Positions 25,601-39,370 of a stretch of 64,000 nucleotides of DNA are shown here, one piece after another. A program made the position numbers and the translations under genes. The DNA comes from Rachycentron canadum (Eukaryota; Chordata; Actinopteri; Carangiformes; Rachycentridae): positions 20,979,863 to 21,043,862 of the forward strand of contig CM076650.1 in the NCBI GenBank assembly GCA_038496675.1, written 5' to 3'. Below the pieces are notes generated by a model that was not told the DNA's origin, made no database searches, and saw only the letters and a list, made by a program, of their open reading frames with translations. The stretch's first letter is position 1. Every line of letters begins with the position of its first letter.

Positions 25601-26205
25601 ATCAAGTCTGAAAGTATTTACTGAGTAATGCCAAGTCAGAATTTAGTCTTTTATTCTCTGAGTATTTATCAGACTTCCTGTTTAGCATCAGGAGGGATGA
25701 CTGAAATCTATTTTATATTTTTTTTTACTGTCACCTTTTGGCCCCTGCAGAGTTTGGCCTGGCGTGCCATCTGGGAGTGCTGTCAGGACTGCCGTGTGTG
25801 GGCGTGGCCAAGAACCTGCTGCAAGTGCAGGGTGTATCCAAAAGTGAGGAGCATCAGTCACAGGTTAGACGCTCACCGCTTTAATGATAGACCACCTTTA
25901 CCCTGACTTGAACTTTCACCTCTGCACTGATAAGAGCTGTAGTCCTAATGTTTTGGGGTTGTCTCTTCATCCATACATCACGGTAGAGCAGTGGTGAGCA
26001 CTGTCGCCTCAGGTTCTGGGTTTGGGTTTCTGTGTGGAGCTTGCATGTTCTCCCTGTGCCTGCCTGGGTTCCCTCCAGGTCCTCCAGCTTCCTCCTACAG
26101 TCCAAAGACATGCATAGAGTCAGTAAATGAATTAATAAGGTTTAATCACTTTTTTTCTCTTGTGTTTATTTCTTACTGCGTTCTTTAAAAAAGGTAAAGA
26201 AATGT

Positions 26206-26266
<61 letters not shown>

Positions 26267-29200
26267 TTTGTCTTTGTCTTTGTCTGCATGCAAGTGTGTG
26301 TGTTTGTTTGTGTGTACACTGTTTTGACAGTGTGACTTTTATTGCAAGCCAGTGCCTCCATGCGTAGCTAATGCTAATGTGACTTTTTGAATACAAATCA
26401 AGCTGGAACAAATACCTTGGTCAAAGTGTACCTGTGGGACAACAGAATCTGGATGTCATTAATATGCAAATGTTCACGCTGGTTCAGTGTGAAGCCTTGG
26501 TGACCTGTTGAGGAAAGAACAAAAACTGTTAAACCTAAGTCTGTCTGATGGGCAGGCACCTGGCTGCTGTCTGAGGCATCTTTTTATTTGCAAAGGTTTA
26601 TAAGAAGAAAACAAACAAACAAGCAAAAAACATCCAAAATTCTATGCTGAGTCATGATATGTAACTAGATTATATTCCCTCTTGTGTCTTTGTTATACAC
26701 ATAAAAATCTACACTTCTTTTCTGAGATGACAATTAAAATATTTGCATTTCCTGATAAGATTTTTACATTTACGTACCTTCTACATGTGGGATTTGGATG
26801 CATTTTCACACAGTGTGGGTAAAGCGTGTGTTCATCCAATTGGGAAATGGGTAAAAATAGGATTGTCAATGTTTGGGGAGTGTACCTGAAGCAAACCTAT
26901 ATTAACATGGCAAATGCAGACAAAAATTTCTCTGATGGGACAGTGATAATAATTGAGCTCAAGTGCTTTTCAATATGCAAATTGTAGATGATGCTCTGTG
27001 GCAAAGCAGTGATGGGCATTTCCTGTGATGCTGATGACAAGTGCTTCTCAAAAGGGAATGGCTCAGGCAATCATCTGATCCACTGCTAACTCAATTAGCA
27101 GGCCATACACTCTGCTTATAACCCCAACAGTCTTCATGTAGTAGTGTGTCATGCTAATTCAATTCTCTGTAGGAGTGTATCCATCTCCCTCAATTACTGT
27201 TTGTGGCTGTGGCATCAGAATTGTCTCTTCTGTGGGAAGATCGGATTTGATCTGATTTGTTCACACAGAACACAGTCACCTCTGAGAAAGCAGTCACACA
27301 CATCTACTGATACAATCAGGAACAAAAACCAAAAGGCTCGGACATGTTAATTTTAAGTATCAGGTAGCATTGGCATTACACGCCCATGCCGCATCTTTGG
27401 GCTGAAGCGATGGATCAGTTGCTGTATATGAAATTGTAGAACTCCCTTCCCGTCCATATTGATGTAATTGTCACTCTCTGGGGCTCCATCTCATTTGTCT
27501 ACAGGCACGCTAAGAATTGCAGTGCCTCGAGTCAACACCGTCTTTGGCGTTTGATCGCTTGATGGAAAATTAGTTCTGAAGTAATCTGTGAAACACAAGC
27601 CATAACAGGCTCCCTACCAAATTTCTCTAAATTTGCCATTTAGAAGTAAGATTAGCCATAACCAGATCTAAATGCCGCCACATACCAATGACAAGTGATA
27701 CGCTGCCTTACTCAATTAGATGTCACAGAGCGTATCAAAAAACATTTCCAGCAAATGGACAGTTTTTAAATGCTAATAAGCTGTCTGAGAAGTATCAGAC
27801 TCAACTCTCTCACTGGAGAAATTAAATCTGCGAGCCTCAAGAGTAAGAGTGTATGTGTGCATGTATACTTTGAAGCTAAAGTATTGTATGGTTTTAAAAT
27901 ATAAATGCACTGTGGTTGTAGAGATTACACATACAGTACATTGTATTACACATTCATCTTAAGCCTGTTTCTTGAGCCTGTTTAAGACAACAGTGCACAG
28001 CATCTTACAGCAAGATTGCCAACTACGCCAGGAATTATAACTGTACAGAGACTCATACTAAAACTGCTTGTGTGTGAAAATAAAAATGGGACCAAGTGTC
28101 TCTCTGTCATGTCTGTCCAGTAAGTACAAAGTAGGCTGCCAGTCTCCTCAGCTAGTCTGTCCATTTTGACTTATGATATATGTATATCTTCTTTAAAATG
28201 AGCTGAATCCGTTGTATTAGTCTTAATATTTTCTTTTGTAGTGATTCTATTTAGATTTAGCTGCCATCGATGGAGCTGTCAGAAATTCCTGATATTTTTG
28301 AAGTGCAATCACAACAAACAGACTAATACAAATATGGTATTCATGACAAATGAATGGTATTTATCCTCTCATTTTACTCTTAGTATTCCCTGAAATTAAA
28401 AAAGCAAGCTGCAGTTTTAGTTAGTTCTTTTTTATGCTTGTTTTACTTCTGTGTATATGATGACGTGCCTTGTTTGAGAAAACTCAGTTATTACAGTTTG
28501 ATGAAAAATAGATTTTTTGTCTTTACATCTAAATAATGGACCAAATGGCTTTTAAGGTGACGACCAATGTCTCCATTAAAAGACATACTTGCATCCTGTT
28601 GTAGTGTCCTTGAACAAAAGCCTTCGTCTCTACCTGCTCTCAAGTCGCTCTCTGTTACTCGCGGCTGAATTCATACAAGATGTAAATGTAATGCGTCTGT
28701 GCTGGGCAGAGACGGGGAAGTGCAGTGTGTTTTTGTCTCAAAGAAAACAAAGAGGATAAAAATTTTTCCTTTTTTTTTCTTTTTGTCCTTGATTCACTTT
28801 TGGAAAGTGATATCCTTGTTGACGTCCCTCTCTTTTTACCTCCAGTGTAGCTCTCCTCCTCTTCTGTTCCATCCTCTCTCCCATCTCATCTTGTTTTCTT
28901 TTTTTTTTTCTTTCTGTCTCTCTTTGTGTCTTTCTCTTTCTCACTGATAGCCTGGCTGCAACACAAACTAGTGTTATTGATGACTTGCTCTGTGTTTCTG
29001 TTGTTCTGGCCTCAGTCCTACACTCGCTTTGCAGGAGCCAAATGTCTAAAAACACACACAAACACATACACAAATACGCACGCACGCGCACACACACACA
29101 CACCCACACACACGCGCATGCACAAACACAAACACACACTGTCGGCCTCATTCCAGCCGGGATCAGAGGCCCTGTGCGGCCCCTCCTGTCTCCCTGCTGG

Positions 29201-32200
29201 CTGCTTGCTGTAATCAGTCATAGTAGAGTGGACACCCCATCCATCATGGAGGCTAAGCTCCCTTCATGGCTTTGGCCCATAACCCACAGCACACCTGTCA
29301 GCAGCGGTGCACATCACTGTGTCTGACTTTGCACTGTCTCTTTGACTGTGAACGTGAAACTTTAGTTCTTTTAGAAGAAAATGAAAGGGTCAAAATAAAG
29401 TTGAGTTCATCATCAGCTAATCACAAATATGATGCATCTATCTTGTCTGGTTTGGTTTATTAAATAACAAATATGTCTTATTGTGTCTTATTTGCGTGAT
29501 ATATTCCATTTTCTATCTTTTATCTTGATTTAATGACAGATAAATAAGAAACTATTAATGTGAAAAAACAAACAAAAGCAAATAATCTTGACTTATTTAT
29601 GGATGAAATAATAGTGATAATATTTTTACATCAAATCTGAAACAGGCTTTAGCAATATGTCTATACAGTTCAAATGAGGAGAGAAGTTATACCAAACCTT
29701 TGTACATGAGCAGGTGTAGTGCACAACGATCTTCTCTATACCACATCTAAAATACTTTGCAGATACTCCAGATTTGGATTTATGCAGAATGAAATAGAAT
29801 TGGTGAAGGAAATTGTAATGTGCCCTAAAGATTTGCCTTGATACAATACATACTTAGTTTAGTTGTTACAATAATTCATTGTGCATTAAATAGGGAAAAG
29901 ATATGTATAATGAAAAATAAATAACTAGATAAAATCTAATTGCAGCTGCAGCTGTTTTGTGTTGCAATGGGCTCTAAGTTTTTGTGCAACATTTCCACCA
30001 TCACTCTGACTTTTACTCTGGTAATAATTCCAGAAGAAATATTCCCTTTTCTCAGATAGAAAAAAAGACTATTTTTATTCTGTCAATCAAAGACACAATT
30101 TTCTTCGAAAGTTTAGTTTGTTCCTATTTTAGAATTTTGAAACAGCTTCACTTGGACATGAAAGTCAAGACACACAGAGGTCAAAGGGAGAGAAAAGAGA
30201 GTGTGAAGCTTCTACAGCAGGTTAATAGCACATCTCAGTTTGCTGCTGTTTGCTCTGGCCTGCTGCACATCTTGTTTTTGACTTTGATTTTTGTTTCTTT
30301 GCCTCTGCAGATAGCTGCTCTGCAGAAAGGAGGAGACAGCTTCCCACTCACAGCCGCCTCAGGCAAAGTGCTCGGAAAGGTGCAGCAAAGGACAGACGTA
30401 CAAAAATAGAAGCAAATAGTTTTTAGATCGGTGTTGTTTTGTTGCTGCTGACTTCAAAGGACACACACCTTGCTAAAAGTCAAACTTAACAAAAGATGTG
30501 TGACGCTCAAAATCAGTGAGAGGTGGATGTTGAAAATTTACGAGACTCTTTGTGTCCAGGCGCTGCGGAGCTCTGACAGCAGCTCTAAGCCGGTGTATGT
30601 GTCCGTGGGCCACAAAATCAGCCTGGACACAGCTGTACGTCTCACACACTCCTGCTGCCGCTACCGGGTCCCAGAGCCCATCCGACAGGTACACACACAC
30701 ACTTCCACTTTCAGAGCGGCTGAAAAGGAAGCTTGTCGTAGAGAAAAGGCAAATTCAAAAGACACTGTGATCATATGTAACAAAAGTTGAACTCAGCTGT
30801 GAGGCAGAGCGCTGTGAGTGCTGTGCAGTGATCATCACTTGTGTAACGGCATCCTGCTGTGAGGCAGCGAGGTGTGATCATCACGCTGTGTGCACCTTGC
30901 AGCAGAAGGGCCTGAGAAAAATATAGGGAACAACATATGCAGCCAAGTTGGGGATGCTTAGGTTTTTAGATAAGCGATAAGCGACAGATAAGCGACAAGA
31001 ACACAATGTCAACTGGTCCAAGCTGCAATCTGTCAGTGAAGAATTCTTGTAGCTGAAAAAGCAGACAAACAAACCTTTTTTCTACTAAGTTTATTGTCCA
31101 TGTTGCAGCTGTTGTTGCTGTCACATTCAGATAGACTCTGTGCACAAGTGAAGGTTCTGAATTATCCTGAGAGGCCAGATTTTTTTTCCTATGGTACTGT
31201 ACACTAAGCACACAAGTTATTTTTACACTAATTATCTACTTTGAGGGTTGGTTTGTGTAACTCATCCGTCATTGTTTAAGACCATGTTTCTGCCACACAG
31301 TCAAATTTAGGAAGCAAGCTACTGCAGGATAAGAGAGCAGGATGATTGATGTTTCAGCAGAACTGAGAACAAAAACAACCCCTGAGTACCTGCTGACCTG
31401 AAGGATGAATGATTTTTTTCAGCCAAATCAAAAATACAGATCAGTCACAAATTAAAAGAAAAACCTGAATAAATGAATGGAGAAACATAACAAATGCTGA
31501 TCTTTCCAAACAAGGCCAGAGGGCACACTGAATGGTCGATGGGTGTGAAAATGGTGGACAAGAGGAAGAAGAGAGACATAGGTTTTGAGTAGAGGTTAGT
31601 CTAGTCTGTGAGGAACTAGATTTTCTGGAGGCTCATAGTGAACCATCATCTTACTCACACTGTTACCAATTTGAAAATTTGTGGACTTACTTAAAAATCA
31701 TGTCTCCATAAGTTTTAAACATAAGGTTAAAATGTTGTTTCTTGTTGCAGTTACAAAATTTGGTGGATAAAACGAAGGAGACTGAACACTATATTCTACC
31801 ATATCATGTGTCTGAACTGACAAAATGACTGAAATGAGTGAAACTGCAAAGTTAGAATAGATTGGATGTAGCATAAAATGAAAAAAATAATTAGGTTTGA
31901 AGTAGGAATTTATTTCTGTCTGTCACCATCTTGGTTTTCTGAAAGCAGGAGAAACCATATTTGGAGGAGAAGGTAGAGCTGAGGAGGAGTGAGGGGTGGA
32001 TCTGACCTGCTCTGTGCTCTATCCTGATTGTCAAGCAGGTCACTGTGTGTGGTACATCTGTCAATCACAGGGTAGCCACGCCCTAATGCATACCCTGCTT
32101 TATGGTCTATTTTTCTCTAAATGCGACCATCATTTAAAAAATGAACATCATGTTGTATTGAAGACTTAACACTAGAGACTGCGACCATAAACTCAGTAGG

Positions 32201-33170
32201 AAAACATTTACTGAGCTAATAAATCAAGTGAGAAGTAGGGCCATTTTCACATAGACTTCAATACAATCTGACTTCTCTTTACCACCAATGGAGTCGCCCC
32301 CTGATGGTCATTAGAGAGAATGAAGGTTTAAGAACAGCATTTGCTTCACTTGTCAGACCCGGAGTTTATATCCACTTTTATATACAGTTAGTTGCTCAAA
32401 CCTCTTTAGGCTGCCCTCATCTCTTCTGGAGGCTAAAAGCTTAAGACTCCATCAACTATAACTATGACATACTTCTGTCTTTGGGGTGGTTTGGTTGCAT
32501 TGTGGTAATGTGGGCACCAGGTTTTGTCACAGTAGAAGATTGTGTGAAAACTTCTTTTAAACTCAGATTCGAGGATGAGCGTGAAAACAGCTGTTAGTGA
32601 AAGGTGGAGTTTATTTTATTCTTTTTATCTGTAGGCAGCATCGGGTAAACAGAGGTGAACATGGCAAATAGAGGTGTTGAGCATGCTAATGTTGAACATG
32701 CACCTCCTGTAGTTTAAATATCGCAGAAAAACACAGAGAGGTTTAATATAAGAACATGAAGTTGCCCATTGTGTTGTCTATTATCTTTGTAATTCTTCTC
32801 TTTGTTTCTGCTTCTCAGAGGTTACAAGGTTTTTTATATATTAGACAATATAAAGAACTGAGCCAGAGATGGTGATTAAGAGCACTATGACTTTCTCACA
32901 TCATTAAGCTACAGTGAAACCTGCATCTCTCCAAATTTACTTTAGGTCAGTGTCTGGAAGAGTCATTTTACAGCTGCCATGAGTCATGTTGAAGAAGTAA
33001 TGGTTTTAATGGTATTTAGCTTTTTTCTTTAGAAAATGAGTCTTAAAACACACACAAAAAAAAAAACTGACCTGAACCTCCTCCTCTCCCCTCAGGCTCT
33101 TTCTCTTTTTACCACTAGGCTGTGCTGTGCTTCTGCTATTCAACGTGCTTTTACTTCCACTGCACAGAAA

Positions 33171-33223
<53 letters not shown>

Positions 33224-33723
33224 NNNNNNNNNNNNNNNNNNNNNNNNNNNNNNNNNNNNNNNNNNNNNNNNNNNNNNNNNNNNNNNNNNNNNNNNNNNNN
33301 NNNNNNNNNNNNNNNNNNNNNNNNNNNNNNNNNNNNNNNNNNNNNNNNNNNNNNNNNNNNNNNNNNNNNNNNNNNNNNNNNNNNNNNNNNNNNNNNNNNN
33401 NNNNNNNNNNNNNNNNNNNNNNNNNNNNNNNNNNNNNNNNNNNNNNNNNNNNNNNNNNNNNNNNNNNNNNNNNNNNNNNNNNNNNNNNNNNNNNNNNNNN
33501 NNNNNNNNNNNNNNNNNNNNNNNNNNNNNNNNNNNNNNNNNNNNNNNNNNNNNNNNNNNNNNNNNNNNNNNNNNNNNNNNNNNNNNNNNNNNNNNNNNNN
33601 NNNNNNNNNNNNNNNNNNNNNNNNNNNNNNNNNNNNNNNNNNNNNNNNNNNNNNNNNNNNNNNNNNNNNNNNNNNNNNNNNNNNNNNNNNNNNNNNNNNN
33701 NNNNNNNNNNNNNNNNNNNNNNN

Positions 33724-33772
<49 letters not shown>

Positions 33773-34576
33773 CAAAATCAGTTTTTCACCAAGGGAGCTG
33801 CAGTAGCAGCGTCTTACTCATCCCCTCCTGTGTGTGTGTTTATTTCATCAAAGTGTGAGTGCAATGTGTTTAGATGGTGGGAGGAGGAGGAGGAGGAGGA
33901 GGAAGCAGCAGGGGCATCAGAGAGAGCCAGGGACAATCACCTTCCTCTGTCCACTCATTGACACCTCTGTCTTTGTCTTTCTCTCTGTCCAGCTGTTCTT
34001 TGACGTCCACATTTCCTCTTCACTCTGTCTCCTGCCTTCACCCTGTGTTCTGTCGCTGTCTCTGTCTCTGTCTCTGTCTGTCCCACGGATATTTCCTATT
34101 CTCTTTATTGCTGACATCACAGAAAAAACCCTCACAGATCCAGGTCTGGGGACTGTCATGTTGTGAGCTGAACTTTGAGTTTATGTCATTCTTTCGTGGG
34201 TAGGCTGGGGTCCGTGTCCCTTGGGCCCTTTGAAACCTTAGTCACAACTTGTGGTGAGAAATTTCAAAAAGCTGCCGACCTGTCAGGAAGGTTCTCTGAA
34301 TTACGCAACAGTCTCCTTTCCTGAAGCATGAATACAGCAGAAAACAAGCTGTGATATCTCCACTTGGTCCAGACAGTTGTCGTGAACAGGAATGGGCCGG
34401 ACAGAGGTCAAAACAGACACCTGAATACGTAATGTTGTCCATACACAAAATATCTGCCAGATGCACACACACATACACTTGTACATACTTGACCGGACCC
34501 AGCAGCTAAAGGTTGCCAGGGTGTCTGTGGCAGACATTGCATTGTGGTTTGTTTCTGGCTGTGGTTCACTGGCGGG

Positions 34577-34618
<42 letters not shown>

Positions 34619-35384
34619 CAGAGATGGGGTTTGTCAGATAAGGGCACAGCTGACACATCAGACTGTTTAAAAGAACAACACAAAAATTCATCCACACACC
34701 GTCATCAAATAATTCATAGTGTGTTTCCATATTTGATAAGCGTGCGAACCACCAGTCATGTTCATCTATTTATTCGATGACCCTGTGAGCTCAACGCAGT
34801 TGAAGGTCAGATCCGGCCCTCACTCCTCCTCAGGTCCACCTTCTCCTCCAAATATGGTTTCTGCTGGTTTCAAAAAACCAAGATGGCAATGGCAAAACCT
34901 GGCTCAGACGCACCTGTTGTTGCTTTAAAAGCAATGAACGGCCTGAGTGCTCCATCCGGGTTCATCACTTTTTGTTAAATACTATTTTTTATTAGGCTAT
35001 TTATTTTGATAGTGAGGGAGAGCGAGAGAGCTCCTTGATATTTTTTTCTTTTTTGTGTCCGTTGGAAACACTTCCATTGTGTTGTGAGTATTCGCAGCAC
35101 GTGTTGTGTGTTGAGCACACAGGGCCACTGTAGTTTTACCTGATGAAAAGGTCGTGCCCTAAATGTATGAATTAACCATTCACTCTGCTGTGTCTTCTTC
35201 CCTCACCGTATAATAAGATCCTCTCACCTCACATCATGAGTGAAGTAAACCCCTCCTTCCACAGCCTGAGAGACTCAGAGAGAGAAAGATGAAAGGGAGA
35301 GATGACATCATGGTTGGATTCTGCAGAGAAGGCTGATGTGTGAATGCACTGCAGTAGAATCTCATGTACCACAATGAAAAGCTA

Positions 35385-35451
<67 letters not shown>

Positions 35452-38400
35452 CGCTCAGAGTAATTCACGCCCCATCTCGGTTTTGCTTCCTAACACCATT
35501 AAATTCTCACACTCCTTCTGTACCCCACACTTCACTTGATAAAGCCTAAGAGAGCATGTGATAGGAAGTAGAAGGCATGCAGGTACCTGACTCCACTCTT
35601 CCTCTCTTACTTTACTGTGCGGTCACTGTGACAGTGTAGAGGTCAGAGGGAGGGAGCTGACATGTTGCACTAGTGACCCAACCAAAAAAATCACAAATCT
35701 AATCCTTGTACAAGCACTGACTTGTAGCACTTGCACTGACATGTAGTATTTTTTCTGCCCTGCTGCCATCGTCTGAGGTGGAACTGACTCCTGTGTTGAT
35801 GTATTCATTCAGATCAGAGGAGCTGACTTCAAGCTTAAAGCCTTGATTTCATATTTGTAGATTTCACTACAAGGCCCAATTGAGTGAAGCTGCAGGAAAA
35901 TGAATGAAATGAGGCTCAGTTGTTCTCAAGTTGCAGGAACAAACAACAGAGAATATATGTATGTGTAAAAATGTCTGTACACTTTTTAAAAAACAAACAA
36001 ACTTATGTTTAATTTATGAAGGTGTTGGCTGTTTTTCTGCAGGGCTCTGTTTGACTTTCACAGATTTTTGTGTACCTACCTACTGTCAACTTCTGAGCAG
36101 CTCTGCAGTGACAATATACTGTATTTTACATTTCCATAATTTACTAATAATCTCCCATGAAGTTTTGTGAAAAGAACAATGTAACTCAGCAATGTCATAG
36201 GTGAAATCAGGACACTGTCTATAGGAAAACATGCAGTTCAACATACTGACTATGAAGATCCAATAACAAGTTGATTATATATAACTTATTATTACAGCCT
36301 AAATGCAGCATTTCCTTTGGATCAAAGCAAAAACACTCACCAGTGTTCACAGAGATGCTGGATAAGTCAACACAAAAGATTTTAATTGTCTGTTGTACAC
36401 TTGTAAAGTGTTGCTCTTTAATGTAACCGACCGTTTTGTGACTCTACTCTACTGACGTAGCTTTGTCAGTCAGTCTTAGTTTGTGTTTTACAGTATACGT
36501 CAAAAATGATCAGCTGACATTTGAGAGGAGTGTGAAGCTAACAGTTAGCCTGCTCTGGGATTGTGCTAAAGTTCACCAACTATCAGCAGCCTGTTGGCTA
36601 TCAAACACTGGCTACAGACAAAATCACTGACTTGATCGTTGAGTGGCTTAAGACCAGGTCAATTCAAAGAGAATCGACTGAGGAAAGTGTTAAGTTTTAC
36701 TATCATGTAGTGACTGAGACTTGTGTGTTCGCCGTCATCTGGTCAGCAGACTTAAGTGGCGAGTACGATGCCACATGAAGAGCACCACTTGTCTTGCAGA
36801 GGGTTATTATTTGGAGTTCAATTCCTGGTCGGCTGGAATCTCTGCTGGTTTGCTTTTATAATCTTGCATTTCCTGTTTTGTCACTGACCTTTCCAGTAAA
36901 GACATCAAAATGCAAAAAAAAAAAAAAAAAATGTAAGAAACAGTTGTGATGCTTGTAGTTGTGCTTTATGGAGGTCAGGTAGACTGAACTAGAAGTAAAT
37001 GTAGCAGCAGCAAATATTTTTAGTGTTATTCAGATCTCAGATCTGCTCTCAGATCCACCTGACACACACATTCATCTTTCTTTCATATTTTACTTTTGCA
37101 AGAAAATTCCTGTTAACTGAACTTTACTGTACGTAACTACATCAACTCTCAGAAATGTGTCTTTATTTCTTGTTTTAATTAAAACCAAATCACGTACTTT
37201 TTCCATGGAACCTTTAAGCAATGATCAGGATTTAACAGATAATAAACAATGACAAAAATAATGAATAAAATAAATGACAAATACAGGACCCTTTCCACTT
37301 TTCCTTCCCACATGTGCAGCTTTAAAACATGCAGCCCCATCCTGACCTCTCAGCTCAGATATACAGTGGCTTTCACGGATAAACAAAACATGTGCATGCA
37401 CAGGAACACACACACACACACATCTCCAGCTCCTGACTTCCTCTCCAGTAGTCAGTTAAAAGCTCTAATGGACAGCAGTGGAACAGAAACCTAATTTTCT
37501 TCAAGCTAATGTTCCTTGACAAACACACAAGTATCCTGTCAGACCTGCTCACTTGGGATTAGCAGTCCTGTCTGTTGACTCTTGATCAAATAGGTACAAA
37601 TAGAAATGGAGTGTGGTTGGGAAGGCTTATGATCAGAATCATCACTGTTTTACAAAACATTTTGTTTCATAATGCAAATGTTTTCACTTGGAATTAAAAA
37701 AAAAAACTGATACAGTGGATGAAAAACATTTAAAAAATGCAAACTAGTTGTGAAAACATACACCTTACCTTAAAGGGTAAAATATGTGAGATCATCATAG
37801 GTGGCAGCATTTCATCTCTTCGTTTCCTACTTCCCTGCTCAGTCCTGACCAATCACGTAACAGTCATGCAAAGTGTTCACAATTTAATGAACCAATGGAC
37901 GTGTATTCACTCAGTTTACTAGATCCATACAAACTCAATGTACAATCACCAGTTACAAAATTAGCCTAAAGTTAGTGATGTAACTAGCTGGACAACAGCC
38001 GAGCAGGAAGTGTTATGCCACTTAAAATGTTTGTCCGTACATTTTGTCATTAGTTGTACTAAAGATACTTTTCACTAAAGAGCCAACATTAGATATTTCT
38101 AACCAGTCTAAAAGACAAGTTGGGAGCTTGGCATCACACCTCAAGCTCTGGAGGAAGCTGTTCTTCATCCTGCTTCCTGTCATGTGGTTGACTGTGGAGC
38201 CTAATAGACAAGTCTGATGCTAGCAACAGGTTTTGTTGTGTCATGTGTTGGCCCACGTTTGGTCCATCAGTCATCATCTCCAGCTCCATTACCCCCCCCC
38301 CCCTCCCCCCACTCCTCTTCCTCCTCCACATACCCTGATGGGAAGACATCCGCTGGTAATGGCACTCTGAGGAGCTGGCTGAGATGTACAGTAACAGCTT

Positions 38401-39300
38401 GTTTCCAGACCTCTCCTCTCTGTCTGAGTGCTTTGCACAGATAAGGAAGTCACTAATTATGCCCCCCCCTCCCTGTGCAGTGGTCACCTGTTCACTGCTG
38501 GTTCTGCCCTGTACGGTAAAATCAGCGCATAGAGGACCGTAAGAAGTCACTGTGCAGCCTAAAGTCATCTGGTGCTTTCCTGGAAGTATCAAAGAGGTTT
38601 AACTTGTGTTTGTGTGTAGTTGACGTTTATCCGTTGCTTCTGAAAACATAATCTCCCTGTAGAGCCATGCATGCTAAAAACATCCTCCTTTACAGTACTG
38701 TAAAGCTCTCTGGATAGCGGATGTATATAATTTCCCTGCTGAGAGGTGACAAATGTGGCTCCACGCTCCAGTCTCCATTTTGTATCTCCAAACACCCCCA
38801 CCGACACCTACCCCCCCCTCAAGACAGGAAATGTAAAAGCTCCACAGCTGCACTCCCAGATTGCAAAAACAGATGGAATTTCAATGTGAGCGAAAGGCGA
38901 TGGTGAGACTGCATGCATAGAATAAAAGAGATTGAGAAATGCCTCCTGTGTGTGCGTACAGAAGAGAATGCATGCAGTGTGTTTGCGTATGTGCTTGAGA
39001 GGGAAATATTGTGTATACGTGTTTTGTGTAAAGATATTGAGGACTAGAATATATTTCTGTAAGAACCGAATACTTCTGATTTTGTTGTTTTGTTTTTTTT
39101 TGCTTTTAGCACTACAGTCTGCAGATGCAAGAATATATCTGTGACAAAATGTGTNAAATATTGTGTATACGTGTTTTGTGTAAAGATATTGAGGACTAGA
39201 ATATATTTCTGTAAGAACCGAATACTTCTGATTTTGTTGTTTTGTTTTTTTTTGCTTTTAGCACTACAGTCTGCAGATGCAAGAATATATCTGTGACAAA

Positions 39301-39370
<70 letters not shown>

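Larger units (their letters stand above)
25864..30310 (+). other. endov intron 5
   Basis: About 4.4 kb. It contains repeat R4 (25973-26113), a (TG)n tract (26208-26265) and a candidate conserved noncoding block (26930-27860). It also has a CA-rich tract (29051-29139) and a T/C-rich run at 28770-28960. No gene is supported. Confidence 0.65.

Noticed and set aside
38134..38592. 152-codon minus-strand frame in endov intron 7
   Set aside because: Contains poly-Gly and low-complexity stretches from C-rich runs on the plus strand; no family match.
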